Notes: generated from the sequence alone by a model not told the origin. Positions 24,582 through 33,818 are shown, counted from the first letter of the stretch. The stretch is DNA of 64,000 nt from Chryseobacterium arthrosphaerae (GCF_001684965.1 NZ_MAYG01000001.1:992001-1056000), one strand, 5' to 3'. Program-made: numbers and translations.

Positions 24582-27464
24582 ATGGAAAACACAACAAAAA
24601 CATCGGAAAATAAAGATAAAGCTCCGCTGCATATCTATATAGAAACGAACCCGGGGCAGGTATTTCATAAAGATATTGGATGGCTGGAGCTAAAGAAAGC
24701 AGAAAGTTTCAATGTTTATATAAAAGAATATAAAGACAGAAAAGATGTTTTGGATCAGCAGAAAGAAAAAGATTTAAATGCTGCCAGGAAAAATCATACA
24801 AAGAAGATCAGTGATATTGAAAAAGAAGAAAAAGAAAGCTATGATTTTATCCTTAAAAATTATAATGACTACAATGCAGGGAAAGTAAAAGCTGAAACTT
24901 ATGATGCCAATGTGAAAAAACGGGAAGAAGGAATGGCGGCCCGTGAAAAGAAAAGAAAAAAAATTAACAATGATAATAGTGAGGCTGTTAAAAATATCAA
25001 CAAAAAATATGATGATGATTTAGCCGTTATTACAGCTGATTATGGCTCCGTACGGTGGGTACAGCAGCTCATAGGAGACCGGAGACCGGAGCTTACTGCA
25101 GAAAGCTTCAATGAATCGGTTACGATGGGAACTGCTGCTATGAAATTTACCTTTGAAGAATTTTTAGAAGGCGGAGGGGCAGTATATCTGGAACCGTTTT
25201 GGAGTGGTACAAAACCTCAGGGTAAATACCCGCATGGTGTCATTATCAATGCGAAAGGTGAGAGTCCTGATGTAATGTTGGCACAATGGGAGGATGCAGA
25301 CAATAATGTGATTAGCAAAACATTGAAATTCGGATCATCGGTATATCTGAATGTTTATACCAGTGCATTATATGGAAATAATATAAAAGTACAGTTAAAA
25401 GATAAAGACAAGATTATAAGGTTAATTACGCTGGGGCTTACCAACGCAGATGATGACCTTTATGCTGTAGAATATCTTAATAATAATGCAGAAGAAAGAA
25501 CCAATGAAGATATCTCAAAACAGGGAACTTACTTTGAAAGAGCTGTTTCTGTGCATGACGCAAAAAAGGCACCATCCACTGCAAAAAAAGGCCTTCTTAT
25601 AGAGGAGGATGGCAACAAATACGACGGTGTTCCTGCAACAAAAATTAATATACAGAAGTCTAAGTTCGTTGTATTTATAGATCCGCTATGGCAGACTATG
25701 GGAGGGGAATCTTTGGAAATCTATCCTGTGGTATATCATAATAAAATCCCTGGGGGGAAGAAAGTCCTTCAGGAATGCCTTCTGAAAATCGATAAAAATG
25801 CAACTGACGAAATAAAAGTAGATTCTTCCAATTCAAACCAGGTGGTTGTTCTCAGCCAGGTGGAAACTGATATTGCTTTTTTTCATCCCTGTCAATACTC
25901 TGAAATTACAGGTGATTATAATAAGAAGAAGTCAACTTTATTTCAGCGGATAAAGGATAAATATAAAAATGATATTTATTACAGAATTGTAGCAAGCGAA
26001 GAAGAAAAACCTGTTGTCATTACTATAACCGATTTAAAAACAGATGACTGTGCATATGAAGAAAAGCCGGAACTATGGCATGAAAAAAAGGCAATAACTG
26101 TAAAAAACAATCCATCCCTTTATAAAGGATTAAATATTGGAAGAAATGATATAAGTTTCTTAGCCTCATATCCTAAGCCTACCCATGCACAAGCACTTGA
26201 TATGATGAATTTAAGTGGAGTAAGAAAACTGATTTATCCTATCAGTCTGAACTCATGTGCGATCTCCAAACCGTTAAATGTAGAAGTTTTTCCTGCAATA
26301 TATTATGAAGTCGGCTTTAAACTGGCAGCAGAAAACCCCTTCTTTACCGGACAGACAAAATCTTACACCCAAAGAAAATATTTGGGAAAAGGTGGTTTTT
26401 TTAATAAAAAAACAAACAAAAAAATTAGAAAGGAACAGAGACAGGCTCGTGAAGAAAACTATAAAAATGATAAGCAGGAAGTAAGTGAGGGAAGGCTAAG
26501 TTATAGTCAGTTTGAAGTCGCTTTGGAATGGGGATATAATGATTTTAAACAGGAAGCCATTACATTTTCTGGTGAACATCCGGTTTTTAATATTATTGAT
26601 AGCGCAATGTGGGTCATCAATAAGATAAGTTTATTAAGTTTTAACAAGGAAGCAGATGAAGCCATAGCTGAAAATAAAAATAAACGGCCGGACCAGGTAA
26701 AGAAGAGAAATAAAAAACGAAATGCTTATCTTGCCGGGAAAAATAAGACACTCAGTAAAATACCATTTAAAATAGAAATAGGACAACCTGCTTTTGCAGG
26801 AGCTGTTAAATGGAGTTATGTTGCCAGTGAAAAAGAAGGTGGCGAAGTAGGCACCCTTTATGAGGTGAAATTCAAAGCTGATCCTTTGATAGAAGTAAAA
26901 GGAAGTCTTGATCTTCTTTTTGTAGCTACTAAAATTCCATATGTAGGACAGGCAATAAAGGGGATTACTGCGGTAGCAGATACGGTGGGTTCTGCAGATG
27001 ATTTTTGGAATAAAGTAGTTGATTTTTTTGGAGGCGGAAATGATTATAAGATTCAACTGGATATAGATTATTATTTGGATCTGTTTGTTTCCGGAGCATT
27101 TAAGATAGAAGCTACGGCAACGAAATATCACACAGTAGATGGCTTTAAAGAAAATGATATTAGCCCGTCTGTAGAAATAAAATTCGGGATTGAATGTGGA
27201 GGAAGTTTAACCGCTAAATTTGGAAATGTCTATTCTTTGGAGGCAGAATTTCAAGGAAGTGCTTATGCCGTTTTAAATATTGCTAAAAATGCGGAGACAA
27301 ATTCATTGGAATGTAAATATCAGGGATTATATGCAACAATTAAAACAAGTGTGAAGACTGATAGTGATAACCTTAATAGTAACGTAGAAGACAATGATGC
27401 GGAGCCATCTGAAAACAAATACCTTTTGCATGACGGCTTTTCGTATGAATTTAAACTTGATTAA
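24582..27464 (+). CDS. Large protein of unknown function, candidate T6SS effector (960 aa)
   Basis: This 960-residue protein has no signal peptide. Residues 1-60 lead into a long charged coiled coil (about 45-150). The middle contains repeated beta-rich units: a segment near 205-290 and a second near 365-440 share the form KF.VF..PLW..G, and may be two Ig-like cargo domains. A very basic region follows (about 610-730). The C-terminus has an alternating hydrophobic stretch (LIEVKGSLDLLFVATKIPYVGQAIKGI) and beta strands ending EFKLD, which could be a pore-forming or membrane-inserting part. No enzyme motif is seen. Its place between a DUF4280 gene and a lipoprotein gene fits an effector. Confidence 0.6.
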   Translation: MENTTKTSENKDKAPLHIYIETNPGQVFHKDIGWLELKKAESFNVYIKEYKDRKDVLDQQKEKDLNAARKNHTKKISDIEKEEKESYDFILKNYNDYNAGKVKAETYDANVKKREEGMAAREKKRKKINNDNSEAVKNINKKYDDDLAVITADYGSVRWVQQLIGDRRPELTAESFNESVTMGTAAMKFTFEEFLEGGGAVYLEPFWSGTKPQGKYPHGVIINAKGESPDVMLAQWEDADNNVISKTLKFGSSVYLNVYTSALYGNNIKVQLKDKDKIIRLITLGLTNADDDLYAVEYLNNNAEERTNEDISKQGTYFERAVSVHDAKKAPSTAKKGLLIEEDGNKYDGVPATKINIQKSKFVVFIDPLWQTMGGESLEIYPVVYHNKIPGGKKVLQECLLKIDKNATDEIKVDSSNSNQVVVLSQVETDIAFFHPCQYSEITGDYNKKKSTLFQRIKDKYKNDIYYRIVASEEEKPVVITITDLKTDDCAYEEKPELWHEKKAITVKNNPSLYKGLNIGRNDISFLASYPKPTHAQALDMMNLSGVRKLIYPISLNSCAISKPLNVEVFPAIYYEVGFKLAAENPFFTGQTKSYTQRKYLGKGGFFNKKTNKKIRKEQRQAREENYKNDKQEVSEGRLSYSQFEVALEWGYNDFKQEAITFSGEHPVFNIIDSAMWVINKISLLSFNKEADEAIAENKNKRPDQVKKRNKKRNAYLAGKNKTLSKIPFKIEIGQPAFAGAVKWSYVASEKEGGEVGTLYEVKFKADPLIEVKGSLDLLFVATKIPYVGQAIKGITAVADTVGSADDFWNKVVDFFGGGNDYKIQLDIDYYLDLFVSGAFKIEATATKYHTVDGFKENDISPSVEIKFGIECGGSLTAKFGNVYSLEAEFQGSAYAVLNIAKNAETNSLECKYQGLYATIKTSVKTDSDNLNSNVEDNDAEPSENKYLLHDGFSYEFKLD

Positions 27465-27465
27465 T

Positions 27466-28413
27466 ATGAAAAAATTAATAGTTATATGCATTTTAACCAT
27501 GGTGAATGCAGGATGTAAAGATTATAAAAACAACAATGAGAAAATTAAGGAAGAGATGACAAATCAAGTAGCCAAAGAAAAACAAATCACATATACTATT
27601 GCAGCAACTGCAGCCATCCCGGTAGTTATCTATTTTAATGATATAAAAGTATCAGAAGAAAATACACCCCTCAATACATCCATAGATCTGAATGGTTACG
27701 CATTGAAGAATGGAAAATATAAGATCAAAATTCAGATTTTCCCTGTATTCAGACGTGGTGATACTATGGTAAACCCTGAAGATATTAAATCCTGCCAGTT
27801 TAGTTTCGGAAGCTTTATCCGAAATAGAGATACCGGAGATATTCTGGATCCTAAAACCTATAACAGGTTATCCATCAAAGTACCTGATGCACCTGTACCT
27901 TACTTTGAGCAGGAATGGGAAGTGGAGGTGAAAGAACTTCCATATGATCTTGAAGGATGGAGTAAAGGACAGGATTTGTCTAAAATGGACAAAAAAGAAC
28001 TTGAAAAGAAAGTCGTAGATTTTCATGAAAAAGTCAGAGAGGTTCTAAATCAAGGGAATGGAGATAAATGGGCTGCCTTAACAAAAACAAGGGCGAAGGA
28101 AACCGCATCATTTTATTACAGTAGCAATGAACAATATGAAAAGTCAGTTAATGAAAATAAATTAAGTGTTGAAAAATACTGTACCAATAATATGGTTCCT
28201 TTGGAGGATTATGAATTGAAATTGTATGCTCAGGGAAAGCTGGTTACATTAGAAAGAAAGAATCATACTATGGAGTTCAACAATAAATCTCCACTTGATA
28301 TAAAAGGCTGGGGAGCATTAATTAGAAAAGGACAGAAGTCCGGAGCAGCTGATTACCGTATATTATTATATCTTCCGCAAGGCAGCAATGATTTTGTAAT
28401 CATTCGTAAATAA
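27466..28413 (+). CDS. Lipoprotein, candidate immunity protein of the 960-aa effector
   Basis: A 315-residue lipoprotein whose signal MKKLIVICILTMVNAGC has Cys at residue 17. I start at ATG 27466, one base after the preceding stop; an in-frame ATG at 27394 would overlap the effector gene and lack a signal peptide. The N-terminal half looks like an Ig-type beta domain (IKVSEENTPLNTSIDLNGYA), and the second half is mostly helical. Its tight position after a putative effector, like the lipoprotein after the HET-C gene, makes an immunity role likely but unproven. Confidence 0.6.
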   Translation: MKKLIVICILTMVNAGCKDYKNNNEKIKEEMTNQVAKEKQITYTIAATAAIPVVIYFNDIKVSEENTPLNTSIDLNGYALKNGKYKIKIQIFPVFRRGDTMVNPEDIKSCQFSFGSFIRNRDTGDILDPKTYNRLSIKVPDAPVPYFEQEWEVEVKELPYDLEGWSKGQDLSKMDKKELEKKVVDFHEKVREVLNQGNGDKWAALTKTRAKETASFYYSSNEQYEKSVNENKLSVEKYCTNNMVPLEDYELKLYAQGKLVTLERKNHTMEFNNKSPLDIKGWGALIRKGQKSGAADYRILLYLPQGSNDFVIIRK

Positions 28414-28469
28414 ATTAAAATAATTTACAAGAGTGTGCCCTCTGATAAGCTCAAACTTAAGTAGCAAAG

Positions 28470-29099
28470 ATGCTCAATAAAAATAAAAAGCTGCAGAAAG
28501 AGCTCCAAAAAGTCCAGGAACAATATCAGGATAATAAAGCGAAGGCAATGCCTTTGACCCGGCCTGCGCTGATGCAGATGGGAGTCAATTTCCTGTGGGT
28601 TGTTTTTAATATGTATATGTTTCTGGAAAATAGAACGGTTGAGAAATCTTCATTCTTCAACTTTTGGGTGATGTTTTTTTTATTGCTCATGAATATTCCT
28701 CTGTTTATCTATAAGGAAAATGAAAAGGAGGGTAAAAATAAGTTTGTGGCTATTTATTTTTTTTGTGCATTATTGGTTTTTACCTTGTTTCCCTTTTTTA
28801 TAGCCTATAATCTTGCGATGGTATTTACTGTAGCTTCATGGCTTCCCAATTATATTTATTCTTATTCTATAAAAGATAAAAAAGCAATAGACAGCTTAAA
28901 GGGAAATACAGGATGCTTTACCGTCTTTTGGTTGGGAATATTGGTGATTGGTGTCGTTATAAGTATTTCAGGACACTCTTTGGGGACTGAAGTATTCCCT
29001 AAGGGATATAACTACGGCTATCTTATCAATCTGTTGTATAATCTATTTTTTATAGTGTCAATTTATTATTCCGACCGGTATAGAAATATGTCTGTTTAA
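28470..29099 (+). CDS. Multi-pass membrane protein of unknown function
   Basis: A protein of 209 residues. A charged N-terminal helix (KNKKLQKELQKVQEQYQDN) is followed by about five membrane segments, beginning at about 38 (MGVNFLWVVFNMYMF), 64 (FFNFWVMFFLLLMNIPLF), 91 (FVAIYFFCALLVFTLFPFF), 149 (FTVFWLGILVIGVVISI) and 186 (LINLLYNLFFIVSIYY). I recognise no family. It lies 56 bases after the candidate immunity lipoprotein, in the same direction, so it may give further protection in the inner membrane or be a separate membrane gene. Confidence 0.6.
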   Translation: MLNKNKKLQKELQKVQEQYQDNKAKAMPLTRPALMQMGVNFLWVVFNMYMFLENRTVEKSSFFNFWVMFFLLLMNIPLFIYKENEKEGKNKFVAIYFFCALLVFTLFPFFIAYNLAMVFTVASWLPNYIYSYSIKDKKAIDSLKGNTGCFTVFWLGILVIGVVISISGHSLGTEVFPKGYNYGYLINLLYNLFFIVSIYYSDRYRNMSV

Positions 29100-29220
29100 A
29101 TAATACTAAGCCAGGGATTTATAGTGATGTTAACCACTTTTTATAATGAACTTATCCGTATTTCCGTCGGGAATAGTAGCTTTGTTCACTCTTTTTAAAG
29201 TTGATCAAAAATAAGCAGTC

Positions 29221-30009
29221 ATGTTTGGAAACCATATTAAAGAATATCAATCGATCTATATAAGCATTATTACCTTGCTTATGATCCTGTTCATTTCTTA
29301 CAGGTGGTGGATTAAGGAAAAGCAGATGAGAAGCTTATGGAAAGTCATCGTCATTGCAGTAATGGGGTTTATATTTTATCAGGTCGTTATTTCTGTAGTT
29401 TCAGTAGGTGTATATCTGGTTCATACCGCTAAAGATCATATATTGTCTGAAGCTCAGGAGGCGAATGTTATAGATTATAAAAAAGAGCAGAACAGACGTA
29501 ATAAAAAACCATTATATTATCCCGTTGTTAGCTATATGAACGGTAATGGACAGCAAAAAACAGCTGTTGTAGATACAGGATTTCAGTATTCATCGGCTCC
29601 GGAACTTCAGGAAACTGTAAAAGTAGTGGTGGATGAAAGCAATGATGAAGTACGGCTTATTACTCAGGTAAGACCAATATTGATTGTGGGGGAAGTAATA
29701 TTTATTTTCTTTGGAATAATAATATTAACCGGAATTACAGATTATGCACTTACATTGAATACCCGTAATCTTCAGACCTTCGGCCTTGTCAGTACTTTTT
29801 ATATTGTCATTCCCCTGATCATTATTGGAGGAGGATATTTCTTTGGGAATTCTGCTTATAATTATTATCTGAAGAATGATTTTTCAAGCCGTTTCTGGAT
29901 TCATATTGCTATTGCAGCAGGAAGTTTACTCTTTATGTTCGGCTATATCAATATCGTAAGGGAACAAGGTAAGAAGAAGGCTAAAAAAAAGAAAAAGATA
30001 AAACATTAA
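29221..30009 (+). CDS. Membrane protein, DUF3592-like
   Basis: A 262-residue protein with two N-terminal membrane segments (about 12-26 and 41-66), then a soluble beta region, and three more segments (about 155-175, 185-207 and 225-241). The soluble part KPLYYPVVSYMNGNGQQKTA followed by ETVKVVVDESNDEVRLI is like DUF3592 proteins, where a small beta domain sits between membrane helices. The C-terminus is very basic (KKKAKKKKKIKH). It is the last gene of the T6SS island in this direction, 121 bases after the previous one. Its role is unknown. Confidence 0.6.
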   Translation: MFGNHIKEYQSIYISIITLLMILFISYRWWIKEKQMRSLWKVIVIAVMGFIFYQVVISVVSVGVYLVHTAKDHILSEAQEANVIDYKKEQNRRNKKPLYYPVVSYMNGNGQQKTAVVDTGFQYSSAPELQETVKVVVDESNDEVRLITQVRPILIVGEVIFIFFGIIILTGITDYALTLNTRNLQTFGLVSTFYIVIPLIIIGGGYFFGNSAYNYYLKNDFSSRFWIHIAIAAGSLLFMFGYINIVREQGKKKAKKKKKIKH

Positions 30010-30089
30010 AAGAACAGGAAGATCTTATCGGATGACAGATTTTGTTGTTGCTGATCTTTATCATTCAAAAAATTGATAAACCTGGCCAT

Positions 30090-30323
30090 CTAAAGAGCAG
30101 TAAACACCTCAATAATAGCTTCAATAAGTCCTTTTTCTATCGTTGTTTCCGAAGTGCTTTCCGGGAGCAATGCCCGTAAATTTCCTGAGTCGTCCCGTTC
30201 AAATACCACTTCAGTACCATTCACATCTACATAGATTTTATATCCATAAGTGAATGTTGCCAGTCTTCCGTTGAAAACATATTCTTTACCTTTATAACTT
30301 ACCGGGACTTCAAATTCTTCCAT
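30090..30323 (-). CDS. Small conserved-type hypothetical protein (77 aa)
   Basis: A 77-residue acidic protein with no signal peptide. It reads as a compact beta sheet (VPVSYKGKEYVFNGRLATFT and YVDVNGTEVVFERDDSGNLR) followed by a short C-terminal helix. Codon use looks like a real gene. Function is unknown. It faces the T6SS island convergently and lies 99 bases downstream of the tRNA gene on the same strand, marking the right edge of the island. Confidence 0.6.
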   Translation of the reverse strand: MEEFEVPVSYKGKEYVFNGRLATFTYGYKIYVDVNGTEVVFERDDSGNLRALLPESTSETTIEKGLIEAIIEVFTAL

Positions 30324-30422
30324 TACTATTCATTCAGATTCAGCAGCAAATATCGGAATTCTCAGACGAAACGTTCCATATTAAGAGTAAGATTTTTAAA
30401 AAGTTGAAAGGAATTTATGAAA

Positions 30423-30494
30423 TAGCCCCACCAAGAATCGAACTTGGATCTAAAGTTTAGGAAACTCTTATTCTATCCATTGAACTATGAGGCC
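30423..30494 (-). tRNA. tRNA-Arg (anticodon CCT)
   Basis: The minus strand folds to a full cloverleaf: acceptor GGCCTCA with TGGGGCT, D stem GTTC/GAAT, anticodon stem AGAGT/ACTTT with loop TTCCTAA, and T arm CCAAG TTCGATT CTTGG. The anticodon CCT reads AGG (Arg). CCA is not encoded. The gene lies beside the right end of the T6SS island, a position often used for integration, but no att repeat was found. Confidence 0.92.
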
Positions 30495-30670
30495 GTTAAG
30501 AAAATAAATTTACAAAATATTCATGAATCATGTTAATGCATGTATCTTAATATGAAAACGAATCAGATCCAGGATTGAGTCGGGTATTGCCTTAATTATA
30601 AAAGAATCTGCCCTTTAGGGGCAGATTCAGTAGATAAGACATCTCATTTTTTTAATTAGACAACAATAAA

Positions 30671-30695
30671 AAGCACAGCCGACAATGCTGTGCTT
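30671..30695 (-). terminator. Hairpin terminator, probably bidirectional
   Basis: AAGCACAGC (30671-30679) pairs with GCTGTGCTT (30687-30695). On the minus strand five T follow, and on the plus strand AAATTTTTATTT follows. It probably ends the hydrolase operon transcript (30911). Confidence 0.6.
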
Positions 30696-30830
30696 AAATT
30701 TTTATTTCAAATTTAATTGCAATTTCAATAGTAGTAAGAAAAGCAAATAAAGTTTCCACTTCGATGTTTATTACATAGTAAATGTAGTGATATTTTTAAT
30801 ACGAAATATGAATTTAATGTTAAAATTCAC

Positions 30831-30860
30831 AAGTTATCCACTTTTTTTTGTGGATAACTT
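30831..30860. other. Inverted pair of DnaA-box-like sequences
   Basis: AAGTTATCCAC (30831-30841) and GTGGATAACTT (30850-30860) form a perfect 11-bp inverted repeat around eight T. The right arm holds a perfect DnaA box on the minus strand (TTATCCACA, 30849-30857), and the left arm has 8 of 9 bases. It could be a DnaA-binding cluster, or just a hairpin. Confidence 0.45.
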
Positions 30861-30910
30861 TGTGTTGTTTCATTCATTAGCCTATTAAGAAGCCCTGAAT
30901 AAAGAGATCA

Positions 30911-31681
30911 TTATCCTTCATTCAGGTATCTCAGAATAAAATTATTCAACATTTCTTGTTCCTTTTCATCTCCTTTATTATCCATATGGCTATGATTAAT
31001 CAGGGTAGGCTGTACAGTCATATGGTATTTCTTCTGCTCTTCATCATTGGGTAATACGCCTTCATCAGCCGGATAATCATTGGAACGGAGCGTATAAATC
31101 TTAGGAACGGAAGTTCTGGGCAGAAACATTCTCCGGTTATCCATTGTAATGATTTTATAAACCAGGTTAGGATGCTGGTTGCAGAACAGGGCAGCCATAT
31201 CACCGCCATTGGAATGCCCGATAAGGGAGAGGTGTTTATAATCAAGATCCGGTTTTATTTTTTTCAGCTCATTCAAAACATACAGAATGTTATCCGAGCC
31301 CAGCTGCCAGAAAGGTCTTCTCACCGTCTGCAAATGACCTTCAGTAGGTAAGGGCTGGTCAGTTGTTTGCTCATGCTGGATGCTTACCGTGAAATATCCT
31401 TTTGAGGCAAGTTTTTCAGTGAGGTAAGAATACACAAAATAATCTCCGCCTTTATTAAAACCGTATCCGTGATTGAAGATAATCACCTGCTGGTTTGGAA
31501 TTGGCTTTTTGACGTTAGGCGTATAAAAGGCTACAGGGATTTTCCGGTTTCTGCTTTGATCAAACATCGTGAGCGTATCGAGTTTTACGTCATAATCTTT
31601 GCCCTGGCTGTGTGGGTTCTGAGTTGTACAGCCAATGATCAAAAAAGAAATGGCAAGGAAGGCAAATGAAGTGTTTTGCAT
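30911..31681 (-). CDS. Alpha/beta hydrolase lipoprotein
   Basis: A 256-residue envelope hydrolase. The signal AISFLIIGC places the lipid Cys at residue 18. The fold has the oxyanion HGYGF (71-75), the nucleophile elbow GHSNGG (Ser157), and a likely catalytic His in NHSHMDNKG near the C-terminus. This is the layout of dienelactone hydrolase/PET-esterase-like hydrolases. The substrate is unknown. It lies 13 bases downstream of the epoxide hydrolase gene on the same strand, so both probably form an operon. Confidence 0.8.
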   Translation of the reverse strand: MQNTSFAFLAISFLIIGCTTQNPHSQGKDYDVKLDTLTMFDQSRNRKIPVAFYTPNVKKPIPNQQVIIFNHGYGFNKGGDYFVYSYLTEKLASKGYFTVSIQHEQTTDQPLPTEGHLQTVRRPFWQLGSDNILYVLNELKKIKPDLDYKHLSLIGHSNGGDMAALFCNQHPNLVYKIITMDNRRMFLPRTSVPKIYTLRSNDYPADEGVLPNDEEQKKYHMTVQPTLINHSHMDNKGDEKEQEMLNNFILRYLNEG

Positions 31682-31694
31682 GGATATTATTTAA

Positions 31695-32804
31695 TTATCT
31701 GATCGAATAGAAGAAAGATCTTAATTCATCAGCAAATATATGGGGTAATTCCAACGCAGCAAAATGCCCACCCTCATTCATTTTTTTGAAACTTACTACA
31801 TTTACGAAACGTTCTGCCCATTCTTTAGGAAATTGTGCTTCACGGGGAAACACCAGAACACCGGCAGGAACATCGGTTTTTTGAGGATTTTGTGAACCGC
31901 TCCATAAAGCTTCAGCGTCCGCTTTATACATTCTTGCCGACGATCCTATTGTTTGGGTTACCCAGTAGATCATAATATTAGTAAGCATTTCATCTTTTCC
32001 CCCGCATGCCGTTTCTATCATTTCCGGAGGGGTACCGGCATTTACAAAGCTTATCATCCATGCTGCTAATCCGACGGGGGAATCATTCAAGCCATAGGCG
32101 ATGGATTGTGGCTTCGTAGACTGTACCATTGCATAGGCTCCCTGACTGTACCACCACTGCTGAACAAACCGTGCAAATTCTTTTTCATCCTCACTCATCG
32201 TTGCAGGATCTTCCTGGCCTGTCGGGTAGCCCACGTCCGTAAGATGAACGGCCTCTACCACATCCGGATATCGGGAAGCAAGCGCCTTTACGACTCCCAT
32301 TCCTATATCGCCGCCTGCAGCACAGAATTTTCCATAGCCCAGAACTTCAGTCATCAGCTTTTTCCAGATTGCTGCTACTTCTGTACTGCTGACCGCTGTT
32401 TTATCAGAAAAACCAAAACCGGGAATAGAAGGAATAATGAGATCAAAACTCTGCTCACCCTCCGTCAGCAGAGGAATAATTTTATGGAAACGGTAATAGC
32501 TGTCTGGCCAGCCGTGGGTAAGGATCAGAGGCTTGGGATCAGGACCTTTTCCTTTGATATACTGAAAATGAATGAGAATTCCGTTGATCTCAACCGTATA
32601 CTGAGGGAAGCGGTTCAGCTGTTCTTCATATAAAGACCAGTCATATTCATTCATCCAGTAATCGGCGAGTTCTTTCATGTATTTTTCACTTGTGCCGTAG
32701 CTCCAGTCGGAATGTTCAGGTTCTCCCGGCCATCTTGTATTGGCGATGCGGGTCTTAAGGTCAGTAATGACTTCTTCAGGAATGTTTACGATAAAAGGTT
32801 TCAT
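31695..32804 (-). CDS. Epoxide hydrolase (EHN-type alpha/beta hydrolase)
   Basis: A protein of 369 residues. The N-terminal EHN domain (IPEEVITDLKTRIANTRWPG, about 8-27) is typical of microsomal-type epoxide hydrolases. HGWP (97-100) gives the oxyanion hole, GGDIG the nucleophile Asp166, and EGGHFAALE the catalytic His347. The reaction is hydrolysis of an epoxide to a diol. No signal peptide is seen, so it is cytoplasmic. It is first in a two-gene operon with the lipoprotein hydrolase. The natural substrate is unknown. Confidence 0.85.
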   Translation of the reverse strand: MKPFIVNIPEEVITDLKTRIANTRWPGEPEHSDWSYGTSEKYMKELADYWMNEYDWSLYEEQLNRFPQYTVEINGILIHFQYIKGKGPDPKPLILTHGWPDSYYRFHKIIPLLTEGEQSFDLIIPSIPGFGFSDKTAVSSTEVAAIWKKLMTEVLGYGKFCAAGGDIGMGVVKALASRYPDVVEAVHLTDVGYPTGQEDPATMSEDEKEFARFVQQWWYSQGAYAMVQSTKPQSIAYGLNDSPVGLAAWMISFVNAGTPPEMIETACGGKDEMLTNIMIYWVTQTIGSSARMYKADAEALWSGSQNPQKTDVPAGVLVFPREAQFPKEWAERFVNVVSFKKMNEGGHFAALELPHIFADELRSFFYSIR

Positions 32805-33149
32805 ATTAATTAAATTTATGGGTGTACATTATAGTGATGTTGGGTAATGATCTGGTATTAAAATAATTATCGAAGTTAAATACTTTAAATCTTAAAATAA
32901 GTTTCCAAAATCATAAATTTTTATTGATTTAAAAATGTAACTTTAGAGCATTAAAATCTCGTAGTACATATGACACCGTTCAGGTTATATTCGAAGACCT
33001 GAAACTCTAAGGTTCAATTTTCTGAGCCGTATCTGTCTATTGTTTTAAAGTTAAAAAAGATGAACGCCATATTGTTTCATCGCATATTCATTGCTGCCTG
33101 TGATTGAAGGGCTCTGATGGATATATCAATACCATTAAAAAGAATCATT
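32805..33149. other. Divergent intergenic region
   Basis: This 345-base AT-rich region lies between the epoxide hydrolase and NAD(P)-binding genes. It has one -7-like box for the left gene (32871-32878). An in-frame ATG at 33117 precedes the chosen start of the right gene. No ORF is convincing. Confidence 0.5.
32871..32878 (-). promoter_or_regulatory. Putative -7 box of the epoxide hydrolase operon
   Basis: The minus strand reads TAACTTCG, one base off consensus and the same octamer as in the MFS promoter at 11234. It is 67 bases before the start codon. Confidence 0.35.
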
Positions 33150-33788
33150 ATGAAAACAAATAAAATCGCTGTGATCGGCGGAACCGGAAAATCCGGAAAA
33201 TATCTTGTACAGCATCTTCTGAAAAGAGAGTATCCGGTAAGATTATTATTAAGACATCCCGAAAATTTCATGGTTGAAAACCCTCTTATTGAACTGGTCA
33301 AAGGTGACGCAAGAGATCAAAAAGCCATTGACTTATTAGTCGGGGGCTGCAATATAGTTATGAGTACGCTGGGGCAACCAAAAGGAGAGAAATCAATCTT
33401 CAGTGATGCTACAAAAAATATCAACCGTGCCATGCATGACCATGGAATCCGAAGGTATATTGTAACAACGGGCTTAAGTGTAAATACTCCTGCCGACCAA
33501 AAGAATCCCGGAGTGAAAATGGCCACTGACTGGATGTATCAGAATTATCCTGAAACTACAGGAGACAAACAGAAAGAGTATGAATTCCTTTCGGAAACTG
33601 ATCTGGATTGGACATTGGTAAGGCTGCCACTCATCAATCTTACAGAAGAAAGCTTTACAACAGAAGCAAATCTCACCGATTGTAAAGGGGAAAGCATAAG
33701 TGCTGCAGACCTGGCAGAATTTCTGGTTCTACAGATCGATGACAAAACCTATTACAGGGAAAGTCCGTTTTTATATAATATAAAATAA
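33150..33788 (+). CDS. NAD(P)-binding protein of the NmrA/atypical SDR type
   Basis: A 212-residue Rossmann protein. IAVIGGTGKSGKYLVQHLL (about 6-24) is the dinucleotide-binding motif of NmrA-like or atypical SDR proteins, followed by LLLRHPENF and VKGDARD. The Tyr-Lys pair of classical SDRs is absent. These proteins act as oxidoreductases (flavin or biliverdin reductase-like) or redox sensors. I start at ATG 33150, which gives the standard N-terminus; an in-frame ATG at 33117 adds 11 unlike residues. A strong terminator follows. Confidence 0.82.
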   Translation: MKTNKIAVIGGTGKSGKYLVQHLLKREYPVRLLLRHPENFMVENPLIELVKGDARDQKAIDLLVGGCNIVMSTLGQPKGEKSIFSDATKNINRAMHDHGIRRYIVTTGLSVNTPADQKNPGVKMATDWMYQNYPETTGDKQKEYEFLSETDLDWTLVRLPLINLTEESFTTEANLTDCKGESISAADLAEFLVLQIDDKTYYRESPFLYNIK

Positions 33789-33818
33789 ATATCGGTCAGG
33801 GGAAACCCAATAATGGAA

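Larger units (their letters stand above)
30495..30910. other. Intergenic region with three hairpins
   Basis: This 416-base stretch has no convincing ORF. It holds a hairpin at 30604-30628 (GAATCTGCCC/GGGCAGATTC, no T run), a terminator-like hairpin at 30671-30695, and an inverted DnaA-box pair at 30831-30860. Confidence 0.6.

Noticed and set aside
30423..30494. tRNA-Arg as integration site of the T6SS island
   Set aside because: No repeat of the tRNA 3' end was seen on the other side of the island and no integrase is present.
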